Under the pieces are notes generated by a model. The model saw only the letters and a list, made by a program, of their open reading frames with translations, was not told the DNA's origin and searched no databases. Positions 23,296 through 33,771 of a DNA stretch of 64,000 nt are shown piece by piece. The translations under genes and the position numbers were made by a program. Each line of letters opens with the position of its first letter. The stretch's first letter is position 1. Origin of the DNA: Paramecium octaurelia (Eukaryota; Ciliophora; Oligohymenophorea; Peniculida; Parameciidae); NCBI GenBank assembly GCA_905182995.1, contig CAJJDP010000134.1:5133-69132 (forward strand), in the 5' to 3' direction.

Positions 23296-24771
23296 ATGGA
23301 GCCAGAGCAATTGTTAGATTAATTAAATGATATATTGTTGGCAGATCATTTTAGGTTTATAGAAGTAATTGGGAAGGGGAGCTTTGGAGTAGTTGTGGCT
23401 GCGTTTTGTAGTAATCTAGATCGAGTAGTGGCAATAAAAGTTAATTTGATTTTAGAATATATTAGATTACATCAAATGTTGATCAAGAGAATGAGGCCAA
23501 TTTGCTTAAAGCTTGTTGCCATTAGAACATTGTAAAGCTTTATAAAGTACAATAATTATTTTTTATAATAGGTGCTAATAGCTAATAATCATCTTTATCT
23601 AATTATGGAGAGACTTATTGGTTTGACACTAGACAAACTGATGAAACAATCTATCTTGTCAGAATAAAACATTAGAAATTACATGACTCAAATTTTAAAC
23701 GCTTTAGTGTTTCTTCATAGAAAGAATATCATACACCGAGATCTCAAGCCAGGTAAAACTAACTCATATTTTAGAAAATATATTTATTTGTGAAAACTCA
23801 TGTGTTAAATTAATAGATTTAGGTTTAGGACAAGAAATAGTTTGTAAAGGATGTGTTTATTAATCAGTTGGTACTCCATATTTTATAGCTCCAGAAGTCA
23901 TTTTGGGAAAGGATCAAACTCAGGTATGTAATGTTGTTATTCTAATTTAGGCTGTTGATATTTTTAGTTTAGGCATTATCTTTTATATGATGATTAACAA
24001 TTTACAGCATCCTTTATGGGATGGATAGATGAGAAAAAGACATTACTACTAATTAATATCCAATGAATTTTAAATTTCTTTTCCGAAAACTATGCCTGAG
24101 TATTTTATAATATTCATATTTTTAGAATGGCCAAAGATTTTGTCCTAAATACTGTATAATTCAGGGCAGAAAATAGAATGACGGCATAGTAATGTTTAGA
24201 ACACCCTTGGATTAAAGGAAAATGTGTTAAAACGCATCCTATGACTACAAGAGAGATCATGTTAAGATATAACATTTAACAGCAGCTATAACATGTCTTT
24301 TTTATTTTTAATTAATTAGATAATTAAATCATTGATGTTTTTAAAGACTCTTCAATAAACATGCGAAGAGGAGATCTGTTACATAAAAACAACAAACTCT
24401 CCTTTAAGAGAAGAAAAGGAATAAGAGAGAGTCTCTCCTGAAAATGCTAGGTTAAGTGTTGAATTAACAAATAAAAAATAAAAGTCCTTTAAATTGCATG
24501 CAATTCCACTAAAAAAAGTGAGTTCTTATAAAGATCTAGTATCATTAAGAGAAAAATAACTAAATCAAAAGAAATATTAAAGTATTAAAATCTATTTAAA
24601 TAAGATATGATATCAAGATTTAGAGAAAAATTGTCTTTGGGTAATCAACTCAATGCAATTGGGCATAATAAGTTTGATTCTCCTATGAGTCATCGAAAAT
24701 TAACTACTTTACCTTAAATTAATACTAATAGGTTACAAAGATAATCAACTTTTAATTTTTAAAATTTGTGA
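23296..24771 (+). CDS. Ser/Thr protein kinase with DLG in place of DFG, 433 aa
   Basis: Eight exons with seven introns of 22-27 nt (total 174 nt) give exactly 433 codons. Kinase landmarks: glycine loop GKGSFGVV (about residue 24), Lys in VAIK, HRDLKPENI for the catalytic loop, LIDLGLGQE where DFG is expected, activation segment VGTPYFIAPEV and a C-lobe ending near HPWIKGK. A basic tail of about 130 residues follows (LSFKLHAIPLKK; MSHRKLTTL). HRD, the metal-binding Asp and APE are present, so catalytic competence is likely despite the Phe-to-Leu change. Overall style (Leu-rich C lobe, EHPWI) is CAMK-like; subfamily not assigned. Stop TGA 24769-24771. Confidence 0.85.
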
Positions 24772-24799
24772 AGTGCTTTTATAAATTATCAATAAGTAA

Positions 24800-26287
24800 T
24801 CAATTTTACTTTAATCTATTCATAATTTCATCCGCCTCTTATGCTTTAGTTTCATCATAGGGAATATAATAATTAGATAATCTGGATTAAGGATTACTCA
24901 TCGGTTTGCTCTATTCTCTTAAGAGATTCATAGATTTAATGATCTCCTCATTATCCATCTCAATCTATAGAATCATTTTTTTGATGTCGTTATTTATAAA
25001 GAACAATTCAGTATTGTCTTATTTGAGTAATTTAAAATTGGCTTGCATCTTTGCATTTTCTAATTTCAATTTATCAATTTATTATTGCAAATCAGTATGT
25101 TTATGATTGTCAACTCGTAAATTTAAATTAGAAATTTCAGAAATCAAATTATCCACATTATTTCTAACTATCTGATATTATTGATTAACTTCTTATGGTT
25201 GTTATTCTTCTTATGTTGTTTATTATATTGTTTTAATAGCAGATTTGATTTAGATAGAGGACTCTTCCTTCTTGCCTTATTGGAATGATTGATTCTAACT
25301 CTAATCATCTTTTATTCTGGGAACTTTTGAAATTAACTCTTTGAATTACTCATCTGAATTGTAAATTTTTTCATTTTGAATCAATACCTTGCTGATATTC
25401 AATTTTAAGGTGTCCAATTTGTCTTTCTCATTTAAGGTTAACTAATTTCCTTCCTCTAATCTCTTTATTATTAGTTCCAATTACTTTCCATCCTATTCCA
25501 ATCGTTATTTATTTTTATCAATCATTTATACCATCGTTGTTGACTTCCCCTTGTCCAAACACATTTTAAGAATTTCAATTTCTGCTCTAAGCTACAATTT
25601 CAATTTATTTAGAGATTATAGCATTTATTCAAAATCAATTAATTTATAACAATAATTTATACTCTTTATCATTATTTAATATGATTTCCAGCATTCTATT
25701 TTGCCAAAGCCAACTCTTTTGAATGGATTTGTTCTTCCTTCAAAATCTTAATCAAATTTGAAAACCCTCTCTTTGTAATCACACTGCCACAAACTAAACC
25801 TAGAGAGACCATCAATAAAGTCACACTTCCATCCATCAACTCCTTGACTTTTCGATTTGATCTCAAATTGGAAGATTGCAACTTAAACTTTATGATGTCA
25901 TGAAAAAATAGGAAACTCTATAATCCAAACGAGAATCCAAAGCAAATTGTAGCCATTCTAGGAAATATTAATGAAAATGGTAATGCAAATGGGTACAAAT
26001 AATACAGATTTGGCACTGTACATGAATGTTTGAACTCTTGCAATCTGATACTTATTATAAATGTACTTATAGAGTGTTTTAAATTAAACATTTTATTTTA
26101 TGTCTCTTGCATCTATTTCAGAATTTAACATATTGATCTCCTTATTTCCTATGATTCTCATTTCATTTTTTATTTACTCATTTATTTGTTTCCCTGTTTT
26201 TGAATAGTCAAAATATAAACTAAACAGTTGTTATTCAAAACCAATCATTCCTAAATACAATATTGGCATTAAAGTATTTTAATTCAT
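24800..26287 (-). CDS. Membrane protein with long C-terminal coiled coil
   Basis: From ATG at 26287 (MNQNTLMPILYLGMIGFEQQ) the frame runs through a GTACATTTA...ATCAG intron (22 nt, near 26050) into two or three hydrophobic segments (YPFALPFSLIFPRMATICFGF; VTLLMVSLGLVCGSVI). After about 25600 a roughly 270-residue coiled coil rich in Lys, Glu, Ile, Leu and Gln ends at TGA 24800-24802. Between the two parts (near 25680, after SKELALAK) the frame must move by 2 mod 3 and I found no GT...AG segment that does it, so either an unusual intron or a small lesion lies there; two separate genes are a third option. Function unknown; an organelle-tethered coiled coil is a guess. Confidence 0.55.
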
Positions 26288-26652
26288 TTTATTTTTATTA
26301 TTTATTAATAATTCACAATACGCATATGAAATATAATAGGATTTCAAAGTTTAATTTCAATGTCAACTAAAAGTTCTTATTATTACATTTACTTATATAA
26401 TTATTGTTATAATAATACTTATTATTTATAGTATATACATATCATATCAATTATTTTGCATTTTTTACATGAAATAAACCATTAAGTCTTTAAAACTCAC
26501 AATAATAAAGGGATTAATTGATATTAATTGATATAAGCTATGTATTTTTTTTCTTATTTTTGATTGGCCGATTAGAATTGAAAAAAGATTAATTGGGATT
26601 TATATTTGTAATAAGGCGGGTTTGAAACATTAATAAATAAATCAAAAATCAA
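26288..26652. promoter_or_regulatory. Divergent intergenic region upstream of histone H2A
   Basis: 365 bp between two divergent starts. On the H2A side it contains GATTGGCCGATTAG (a CCAAT-type element read on the other strand, about 26563) and an isolated GC patch AAGGCGGG about 45 bp before the ATG, both unusual in such AT-rich DNA. Promoter function is inferred from position only. Confidence 0.35.
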
Positions 26653-27054
26653 ATGTCATCAGGAGGAAAAGGAAAAGCAGGAAAGGGAGGCAAAGCCGCA
26701 GGTGCTCACAAATCAGTTTCCAGATCACACAAAGCTGGTTTATAATTCCCAGTCGGAAGAGTTTCAAGATATTTGAAATAAGGAAGATACACAGAAAGAG
26801 TTGGTGCTGGTGCTCCAGTTTATCTTTCAGCTGTTTTGGAATATTTGGCTGCTGAAGTTTTAGAACTTGCTGGAAATGCTGCTAAAGATAACAAGAAAAA
26901 CAGAATCAATCCAAGACACATTCTTTTAGCCATCAGAAACGACGATGAATTAAACAAATTAATGGCCAACACAACAATCGCTGACGGTGGTGTTTTACCA
27001 AGCATTCATCCATAATTATACCCATCAAAGGAAGATCCAAGTTAAGCAGTTTGA
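26653..27054 (+). CDS. Histone H2A, 133 aa
   Basis: Core nucleosomal histone. Single exon, ATG 26653 to TGA 27052-27054. The N tail [14 protein letters not shown] precedes the H2A signature [14 protein letters not shown], then [45 protein letters not shown] and [14 protein letters not shown]. Length and all fold elements are typical. The tail ends DPSQAV: an SQ pair at the H2A.X position, but followed by Ala-Val rather than an acidic and an aromatic/hydrophobic residue. Codon use is visibly more GC-rich than in neighbours, as expected for a highly expressed gene. Five Gln codons here are TAA, direct proof of the code. Confidence 0.96.
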
Positions 27055-27160
27055 AATGTTTAATTTGTTTTACAATTAACATATACAAATTTATTTTTTA
27101 TAAATTCTAGACTCCAATATATATTAAAGAAATAAATAAATGAACTTGAATATTGATAAA

Positions 27161-28512
27161 TCAATTCTTCTTTGATGTGTGTGCAATTTTAACAGACTTT
27201 TATGCTGCATCATCTAAATCTGTTGCAGTTGTAATTGATACTTTAGTCTATGATTTGGCAAATTCATCCAACATCTTGGCGCCTTTTAATTATTGTCAAT
27301 TTATTACCTTATTATGAGTTTGTTCCTGTTAATCTAACAACTAATGGTGTCTTTAAATCAACCAATTAAGCTGCCTTGATAATACCTTCAGCAATGATGT
27401 TGCATTTCATAATACCACCAAAAATATTAATAAGAATTGTTTCTACCCTTGGATGAGAGTTCAAGATTTCAAATGCTGTCTTTACTTATTCAACATTAGC
27501 ACCACCTCCGACATCTAAGAAATTGGCAGGTTCGCCACCATATAATTTAATAATGTCCATTGTAGCCATTGCCAAACCAGCTCCATTCACCATACAACCA
27601 ATATTTCCATCTAATGCAACATAGTTCAATCCTGCTGCCAAAGCCAATTCTTCATGTGGATCTACTTATTCTGATGCAACTGATGTTTTTCTCAAATCTA
27701 CCAACTACTTTTATCTAAATTTAGCGTTGTCATCAACATTAATTTTAGCATCAATGCAGAATAATTGATTTTTTGGATCTGTTGCCCATGGATTTATTTC
27801 TACTTAAGTAGCATCCAATGAAATAAACATCTTATACAGATTTCTCAACTATTCTATTGCTTATTATCTAACAGATTATAATTAAAGAGTGTCCACAACC
27901 TTATTGGCAATTTGATCAGTCAATCCTGTGTTTACATCAATTGGTAACACAATAATGCTATTTGGATCTGTCTTTGCTACTTCTTCGATTTCCATTCCAC
28001 CATTGATTGATGCAACAATAGCTGGCTTTTAAGAATTTCTATCCAGAATAAATGCTAAATATAATTGACGCACTATGTCCACACCTTCATGTACAAGTAC
28101 TGCATTCACTTATAAACCCTAACTTAGTAAATATTAGTCTGTACTTCTTTTGGTGTCTAATGTGTTACCAATTTATATCCAATCATTTATTTTGTATAGT
28201 TGGCTACTTCTTCTGGAGTTTTGCAGATCTTTACTCCTCCTTTCAAACCACTTGATAATGTTCCTTAAATAGACCTATATTGATACCCTTTCCTCTTCCA
28301 CCAGCATGGACTTATGACTTAAGAATCAAACCACCACTTGGATCAAGTGTTTTTGCTACTTTGGCAGCATCATCGGCATTCAAAGCGATTGCTCCTTTTT
28401 ACACTCTGACATTGAATCCTCTCATCAAGTCTTTACTTTGGTATTCATGAAGATCGAAACATTTAACAACTTTGTGTTACAATGCAGCCAACCTTGTAAT
28501 ACGATTGAACAT
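27161..28512 (-). CDS. Succinyl-CoA ligase beta subunit, mitochondrial, 425 aa
   Basis: TCA-cycle enzyme coupling succinyl-CoA cleavage to nucleoside triphosphate synthesis in the mitochondrial matrix. ATG at 28512 gives a basic, hydroxylated presequence-like start ([16 protein letters not shown]) followed by the beta-subunit opening [12 protein letters not shown]. Introns at 28264-28286 (23 nt), 28119-28144 (26) and 27283-27307 (25) restore [30 protein letters not shown] and [15 protein letters not shown]-grasp and ligase landmarks include [53 protein letters not shown] and RLTGTN. Whether it prefers ADP or GDP cannot be told from this. Complete and apparently functional. Confidence 0.93.
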
Positions 28513-28677
28513 TTATTTTAAATCTTTTTATTTAATCAAAGCACAATAACTAATCACTTAAAATAAATTATTTTTAGGATTCATTAAAGCAATCTCTATA
28601 TACTCCTCTTAGTCATCAGATAAATCTAATAAATAATTACTAAAGAAAATTTATAATCAAAGAAAACTATTTTGATG

Positions 28678-30119
28678 TCATTTTCTAAAATAATTTGATC
28701 TTAAATTATATTTTTATATTGGATTCTTGAAGTTAAAGTAGACTGATTTGAAATGTAGTAAATTATATTTTATTTCTAGATCTTGATTCTCCCTTTCCAT
28801 CAATTGCTATTCAGCTTTTAATGTCATTCCTGGATCATGTTCGATGATACCTTCAAAAGTAGAGATCCTAGCAATTTAATTATTGTGTGGCTGTATTTTT
28901 AGGTCTTCTTGTATATCACTTAAGGAAAAACCAACTCCTATGCTTATAATGCTTCCTTAATTGGTAACTGCACTAAATTGTAATGCACTACTTCCATGTC
29001 CTGAAGATCCTGCTAATTCATCCTAAACTGCAAAGGTTTTTACATTTTGAAGAGCTAAACTCTCTCCCAAAAATCCTCTAAGAGTTAATTTTAATTAAAC
29101 TACCTTTTAATTGTACTACAACTTTAATATTTTGAATTTTAATTGCTCTTCCGTCTTTTGTTTACTTTTTACTTGTAAGATCTGCTTTTTTGATAAGTCC
29201 AATCAAGTCCTTAATCTGGAAAATTATGTAATTTTGTTAGAAATAATCCTCTCAACATCGCATATTGTGGTTATATTTATTAAGTCAATGACTTTACATA
29301 TTTCATATACCTAAGATTTTTGTTTAATAATCACTTTAATAATGAATTTGGACAATCAGAACATAATTCTTCCATTGTAGTTTCCGATTTTAATTTTCCT
29401 ATTTTGTCCAACCTTGATAAATCAGTTTTTTCTATATTCATCCAAGGCAAACTCTATTTAATTAAGTAAATTAGTAAATAGCCTAATGATTCTAAATCAT
29501 CCTTTGCTGACTGCTCTATACCTTAATGAGCAGCCAAACTTGCATATCTACTCGTACCAATAAAGGAGATCTTCTTTTTCCTATTTGGTTTTTAATTTAG
29601 ATTTCGAGAAATTCCGTAATCGATGAGATAGATCTTCTCGGAATCAGTTTTACTTAAAATGTTTTCTGGCTTCAAATCCCTATGTATTACATTCCTACAA
29701 ATTAATTACCTAATTACCTTGAATGTATTTGTTCCAAAATCCACAACATTTGAAAGGCAATGTTGTAAATACATTATGTTGAAAACTTCTAAAATTGTTT
29801 TTAAAAATATATTAGGTCGTGTCCAAGCAAATTGGTTATCATGACGTTGCATTTCTTGAATTGACCATACCAATGTAATTCAGGAATCTAGGAAGCACCT
29901 TGAAGTAGTTTCAATATTTCGATCTAATTTTACATATTATTTTACTTCCCTATTTAGGCTACTATAACTTGCCATTTCTTGTTTTTCCACCTTTATTGCT
30001 ACATTTTTGTTTCTAATCAAAGATTTTCCAACATATACTATTCCAAATGAACCTTATGATATTTTTTTTATTATTTCATATTGATTATCAATTACATCTC
30101 CTTATTAAATTTAGTTCAT
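28678..30119 (-). CDS. Casein-kinase-1-like protein kinase, 448 aa
   Basis: ATG at 30119. Introns of 22, 23, 24 and 26 nt close the frame to 448 codons. Glycine loop SQGSFGIVYVG, VAIKVEK, catalytic HRDLKPENIL, IDYGISR (DYG instead of DFG, typical of the CK1 superfamily), FIGTSRYASLAAH (the CK1 substitute for APE), DDLESLGYLLIYL and LPW. The kinase core ends near MLRGLF. A tail of about 150 residues follows, containing a Gly/Ser-rich piece (DELAGSSGHGSS) and ISTFEGIIEHDPG. The tail matches nothing I recognise. Stop TGA 28678-28680, only 165 bp beyond the start of the succinyl-CoA ligase gene on the same strand. Confidence 0.87.
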
Positions 30120-31180
30120 AAATTTAATAATGGAAAGACTTGATGATGTATTTTAGATAATTTCTTTTAAATAATATATTAAATTTTGAAGAAGTTGAAT
30201 TAATATCTCAAACAATTTTACATAAGTTTATCTCCTAATTTAATTGTTATATAACACAATGTATAGATTTTTATTCTGATATATATTCGCCTTTATTATA
30301 GTACTGATTTATATTTTATAATATTATAATTAACAATTTTAGAAAAATCAATGTTTAGGGTGGCTGGTTGGAATTTTAATTAATTGATTAATAATTGTTA
30401 GATTAATAAATATTAAGTTTTAAATGGTATAATGATGAATAATAAGAGAATTTTATCCATATATTAAATAAATTGAGAATAAAATAAAAATGTTACACAA
30501 TAATACTAAGTTAGTGGGGAAAAAATATAAGTTAAGATTAAGTGTTGAGACTATATTTAAGAGGTTTTTCAGATCAATATCATATATATCAAGAAATTTG
30601 AGAAGGAATGAAATTACTTCTAATATCTCCTTATTTGGATTCCAATTGGCATAAAATGAATGAATTAAGATGTTTGGAGATGACTATTTGTATAGATACC
30701 TAAGTATTATTAGGATGTAGTTTGATTAATAATCATATATTTTGTAAAATAAGAAAAGATTATTTGAATAAAAGAAAATTGTATTTTGTTAAATCAAACA
30801 TAATTTATTATTTAAAACATAGTAATTTGGATATAATTGAATTGCTTTAAGTATACATTATTCAACTTTTAAGGACAGAAAATGTCTTTATTAATTTCTA
30901 AGACTACATCACAAGCTTATTAATACATTAGGAATTATTTTCCACCTTTAAAATGCAATCAGAACAAATGAAAATAATTTCCATTTAAGAAAAAGGAAGA
31001 AATATTTAATTTCTATTGATTAACCATGAATACAATACTATTTTAATTAAACATATATATGGAATCTTTATTTAATAAATTTTAATAGAATTAATATTAA
31101 TACTAAAATTTAATAGAATTATAAAGGAATAAAACCACTTTATTCCTAAAAAATCTCATATATTTTAATAATTTCAGCAT
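30120..31180. other. Sparse region with an open plus-strand frame
   Basis: Mostly AT-rich. From about 30611 one plus-strand frame is open without TGA and runs straight into the 31181 gene; part of it looks protein-like (YLDSNWHKMNELRCLEM near 30640). A second frame starting ATG 30491 gives a basic peptide (KYKLRLSVETIFKRFF). These may be the exons of a gene I cannot join, or a decayed gene. Convergent or divergent signals not resolved. Confidence 0.3.
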
Positions 31181-31951
31181 ATGTTTTCAAGATATTTGGT
31201 TATCTACCTAGTATTATCAACCTTGGTAATGGAGGTATAAGGAGGAAAAACAGTATTATCTACCTGTTTTGGTAAATTAGTCCCTGCTGTTATCAAATGT
31301 TTTGGGGCTAAAGTATTAGGAATAAATATGAACAAAGTGAAACACATAATGATTGCAAGGCATTATCTAGATAAATTAGATCCAGGAGAAATTGTTTATG
31401 AAGTAGTTAGAGTAGTTGCATCAAACATGCCTTATACAAAGTATGTTGATATTATGCTTGTGTCTGGAAAAATAATAAGAATCACTGTTAAAATACTGGC
31501 TGATGGTGTTGGAATTGGAACTGGTTATGTAATTGAAAAAATTGCAGACGCTATTGAAAGATAATGTCGAGAAACTATTAATATATTCAATTTAAATAAT
31601 TTATAATTTCTTCCACAATTCTAGAACTTTCTTCCTAATAAATTTTAAGTCAGAAAGAAAATACTCCTATATTTTCGAGCTTTAGAATTTAAGTTCTAAA
31701 ACTAATACATTAGATTTAACTACCTTATGAATCGAACCACAACTATTTATCCAAAATTATATATCACTTTATATTAATTATAATAAGAAGTATTGATCAA
31801 GTCAAAATAGCATCCTTCTCCTGCTTTAATTCTTAATTTGATCATTGAGGGTGTGAATTATGCTCTCTGCTAATTTAGTGATGCAGATATATATTTAATT
31901 TTATTAACTAAATATTAATTATAAAAATATATTTCCAGAAATGCATAATGA
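31181..31951 (+). CDS. Putative secreted protein; possibly 256 aa
   Basis: ATG 31181 begins a good signal peptide (MFSRYLVIYLVLSTLVMEVQG) followed by about 105 well-structured residues (CFGKLVPAVIKCFGAKVLG; YTKYVDIMLVSGKI; GVGIGTGYVIEKIADAIER). After about 31560 the frame stays open only because TAA/TAG are sense here, and the composition turns into translated AT-rich DNA; the only TGA is 31949-31951. The real C terminus may be reached by an unseen intron. Upstream frame is also open to 30611, so the ATG is chosen for the signal peptide. No family recognised. Confidence 0.45.
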
Positions 31952-32300
31952 GAATGATTGCATTTTCCAATTGCTTGTAAAATTTTACTAATTTAAGAAT
32001 AATATTAATTTATAATTATTATTTTCTACACTGTTGGCTTATTAAATCAATTATTGTTTTCATAATAAACAATTTCATTAATTCTAATCAAGACGTTGCC
32101 TTTTTTTCATAGGTTAGATTGCTTTTGATATTTTTTATATGATAGTTTATTGTTATATTTGAATTGTAAAAGAATGTTATTTATTAAATTTACTGATATC
32201 AACATCATATTAATTAATATCAAATAGTAAATTTTCAATTGAAAAATAATACAATGATTATGGTTAATACAAAGCATTAAGCCATTTCTCAATAATTATT
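31952..32300. other. Intergenic, nothing recognised
   Basis: AT-rich DNA without convincing coding signal on either strand. Confidence 0.5.
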
Positions 32301-33201
32301 CATCTATAAGCAAAGCCTGCAATTGTTCAACTACCATTTCAATTAGACTATCAACAAAATATTGTCCTTAAAAATTGCTTAAATAAAAGTCAAATAGCGA
32401 AGATAAGCAAATCTTAAAGGTTAGTAGTTGTACTCTGATAATGATGATTTATAATAGATAGCCTCAGTATAAGTATATTTTTATTTAATCAATACTACTT
32501 GTTCATAAATTGGCAATGTTGTCAATCTCCTATGAATTTGCACTTTCACATTCTTTCAATCCAATTCTTTTAAATTAATCGTTTACGCTAATATATTGTA
32601 CCGATAAACCAATCATATATAAATCAAAAAATTAATCATAGTTTATTATTTCAAGGATGTTTAATAAAGAAATGTCGACAAAATTTTATTATTATCTGAA
32701 TGCTTTGGTCTTGTTTTTTCATATCATCTTAAAGACCTCCAATTTTTCTCTACTTGTGTTGCTTTAGTCAAGATGACACTAGTGAAGATACTCTACTTTT
32801 GTTAATTATTTCAAAAACGAATAATGTTAATTCCGAATTCACATCTTAGATTAAACTTATCTTTTTATTAAGTTCTCTAATACTCTGTTTATCGATGAAT
32901 AAAAGTTAAAGTAATTTTACATGAAGAGATAATAATAAAATAATGATCAAGAGAATTATCTTTATACAAATGAATTCTAAGCCTCTACTTGATTCTCATC
33001 ATTTATTAAACTTGGCTTAGCAGAGTGAGCTCTTCTTTAAACTATAGGATTCTTTTAAATTTTGTATTTTTCTAAACAAAATTGATTAAAAATCTCTCTT
33101 TCAACCTCATTTCCCTCAATTTGTTTCGAAGTTATCTGTGAAGGCAACTATTGAGATTGAAATTGGTCAGTTTTTTTCTTAGATGTCAATGAACAACCCA
33201 T
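32300..33201 (-). CDS. N-myristoylated/palmitoylated protein, broken or unresolved exons
   Basis: ATG at 33201 gives MGCSLTSKKK, a textbook dual acylation start (Gly2 for myristate, Cys3 for palmitate, basic cluster). The first frame (EVEREIFNQFCLEKYKIQK; RRAHSAKPSLINDENQ) stops at TGA 32947-32949 after 84 residues. Further along, protein-like sequence returns in other frames, most clearly at about 32310-32560 (VKVQIHRRLTTLPIYEQVV; QPLRFAYLRYLTFIQ). No GT...AG segments of normal length connect them, so this is either a decayed gene or an 84-residue protein followed by remnants. The N-terminal acylation motif parallels that of the next gene upstream at 35431. Confidence 0.4.
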
Positions 33202-33771
33202 TTAAAAAATAATTAATTAGATTGAATCATCGTGTTTAATATTACGAAAATTAACAAACATGAAGTTCTAAATCATAACTACTAACTATGCTGATATTTG
33301 TTTTTCATACCGTTCGAACTCTCTACAAGGTATTCAATATAACACCTCCTTGTCTTCCATCATCATAAAATTTTGTTTATTCTATGCATTTTATTAATAT
33401 AATCTAATCTTTAATTTAGAAACAGATTAATTTTATGCAATTTTTATTTCTTAGTAATGCATAATTTAACTTAAAATCAGTATGTTTTCACTCATATCAA
33501 CAACTATATTTGGGTTGTTAATCAAGTATCTAAAAATGGATAACAACTCAAAAAATTGTATCTCGTAAAGATGATTAAGTAAATTTGGTATAAATTTAAC
33601 TTAAATATTGATTCTTCATTAAAAATTACTTCCACTTTCTTTTAGATAGAATATAGATATAGAAGAAATTCTGTGAATCAAAAGTGATTTATATACTCTT
33701 AACACTTCATATAATAAAAATTATTTAAAAGAATTAGATATATTATAATATATATATTCTTAATAAACTTA

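Noticed and set aside
26100-26181. Start of the coiled-coil membrane gene at the ATG near 26181
   Set aside because: That frame meets TGA after six codons; the frame from ATG 26287 runs through.
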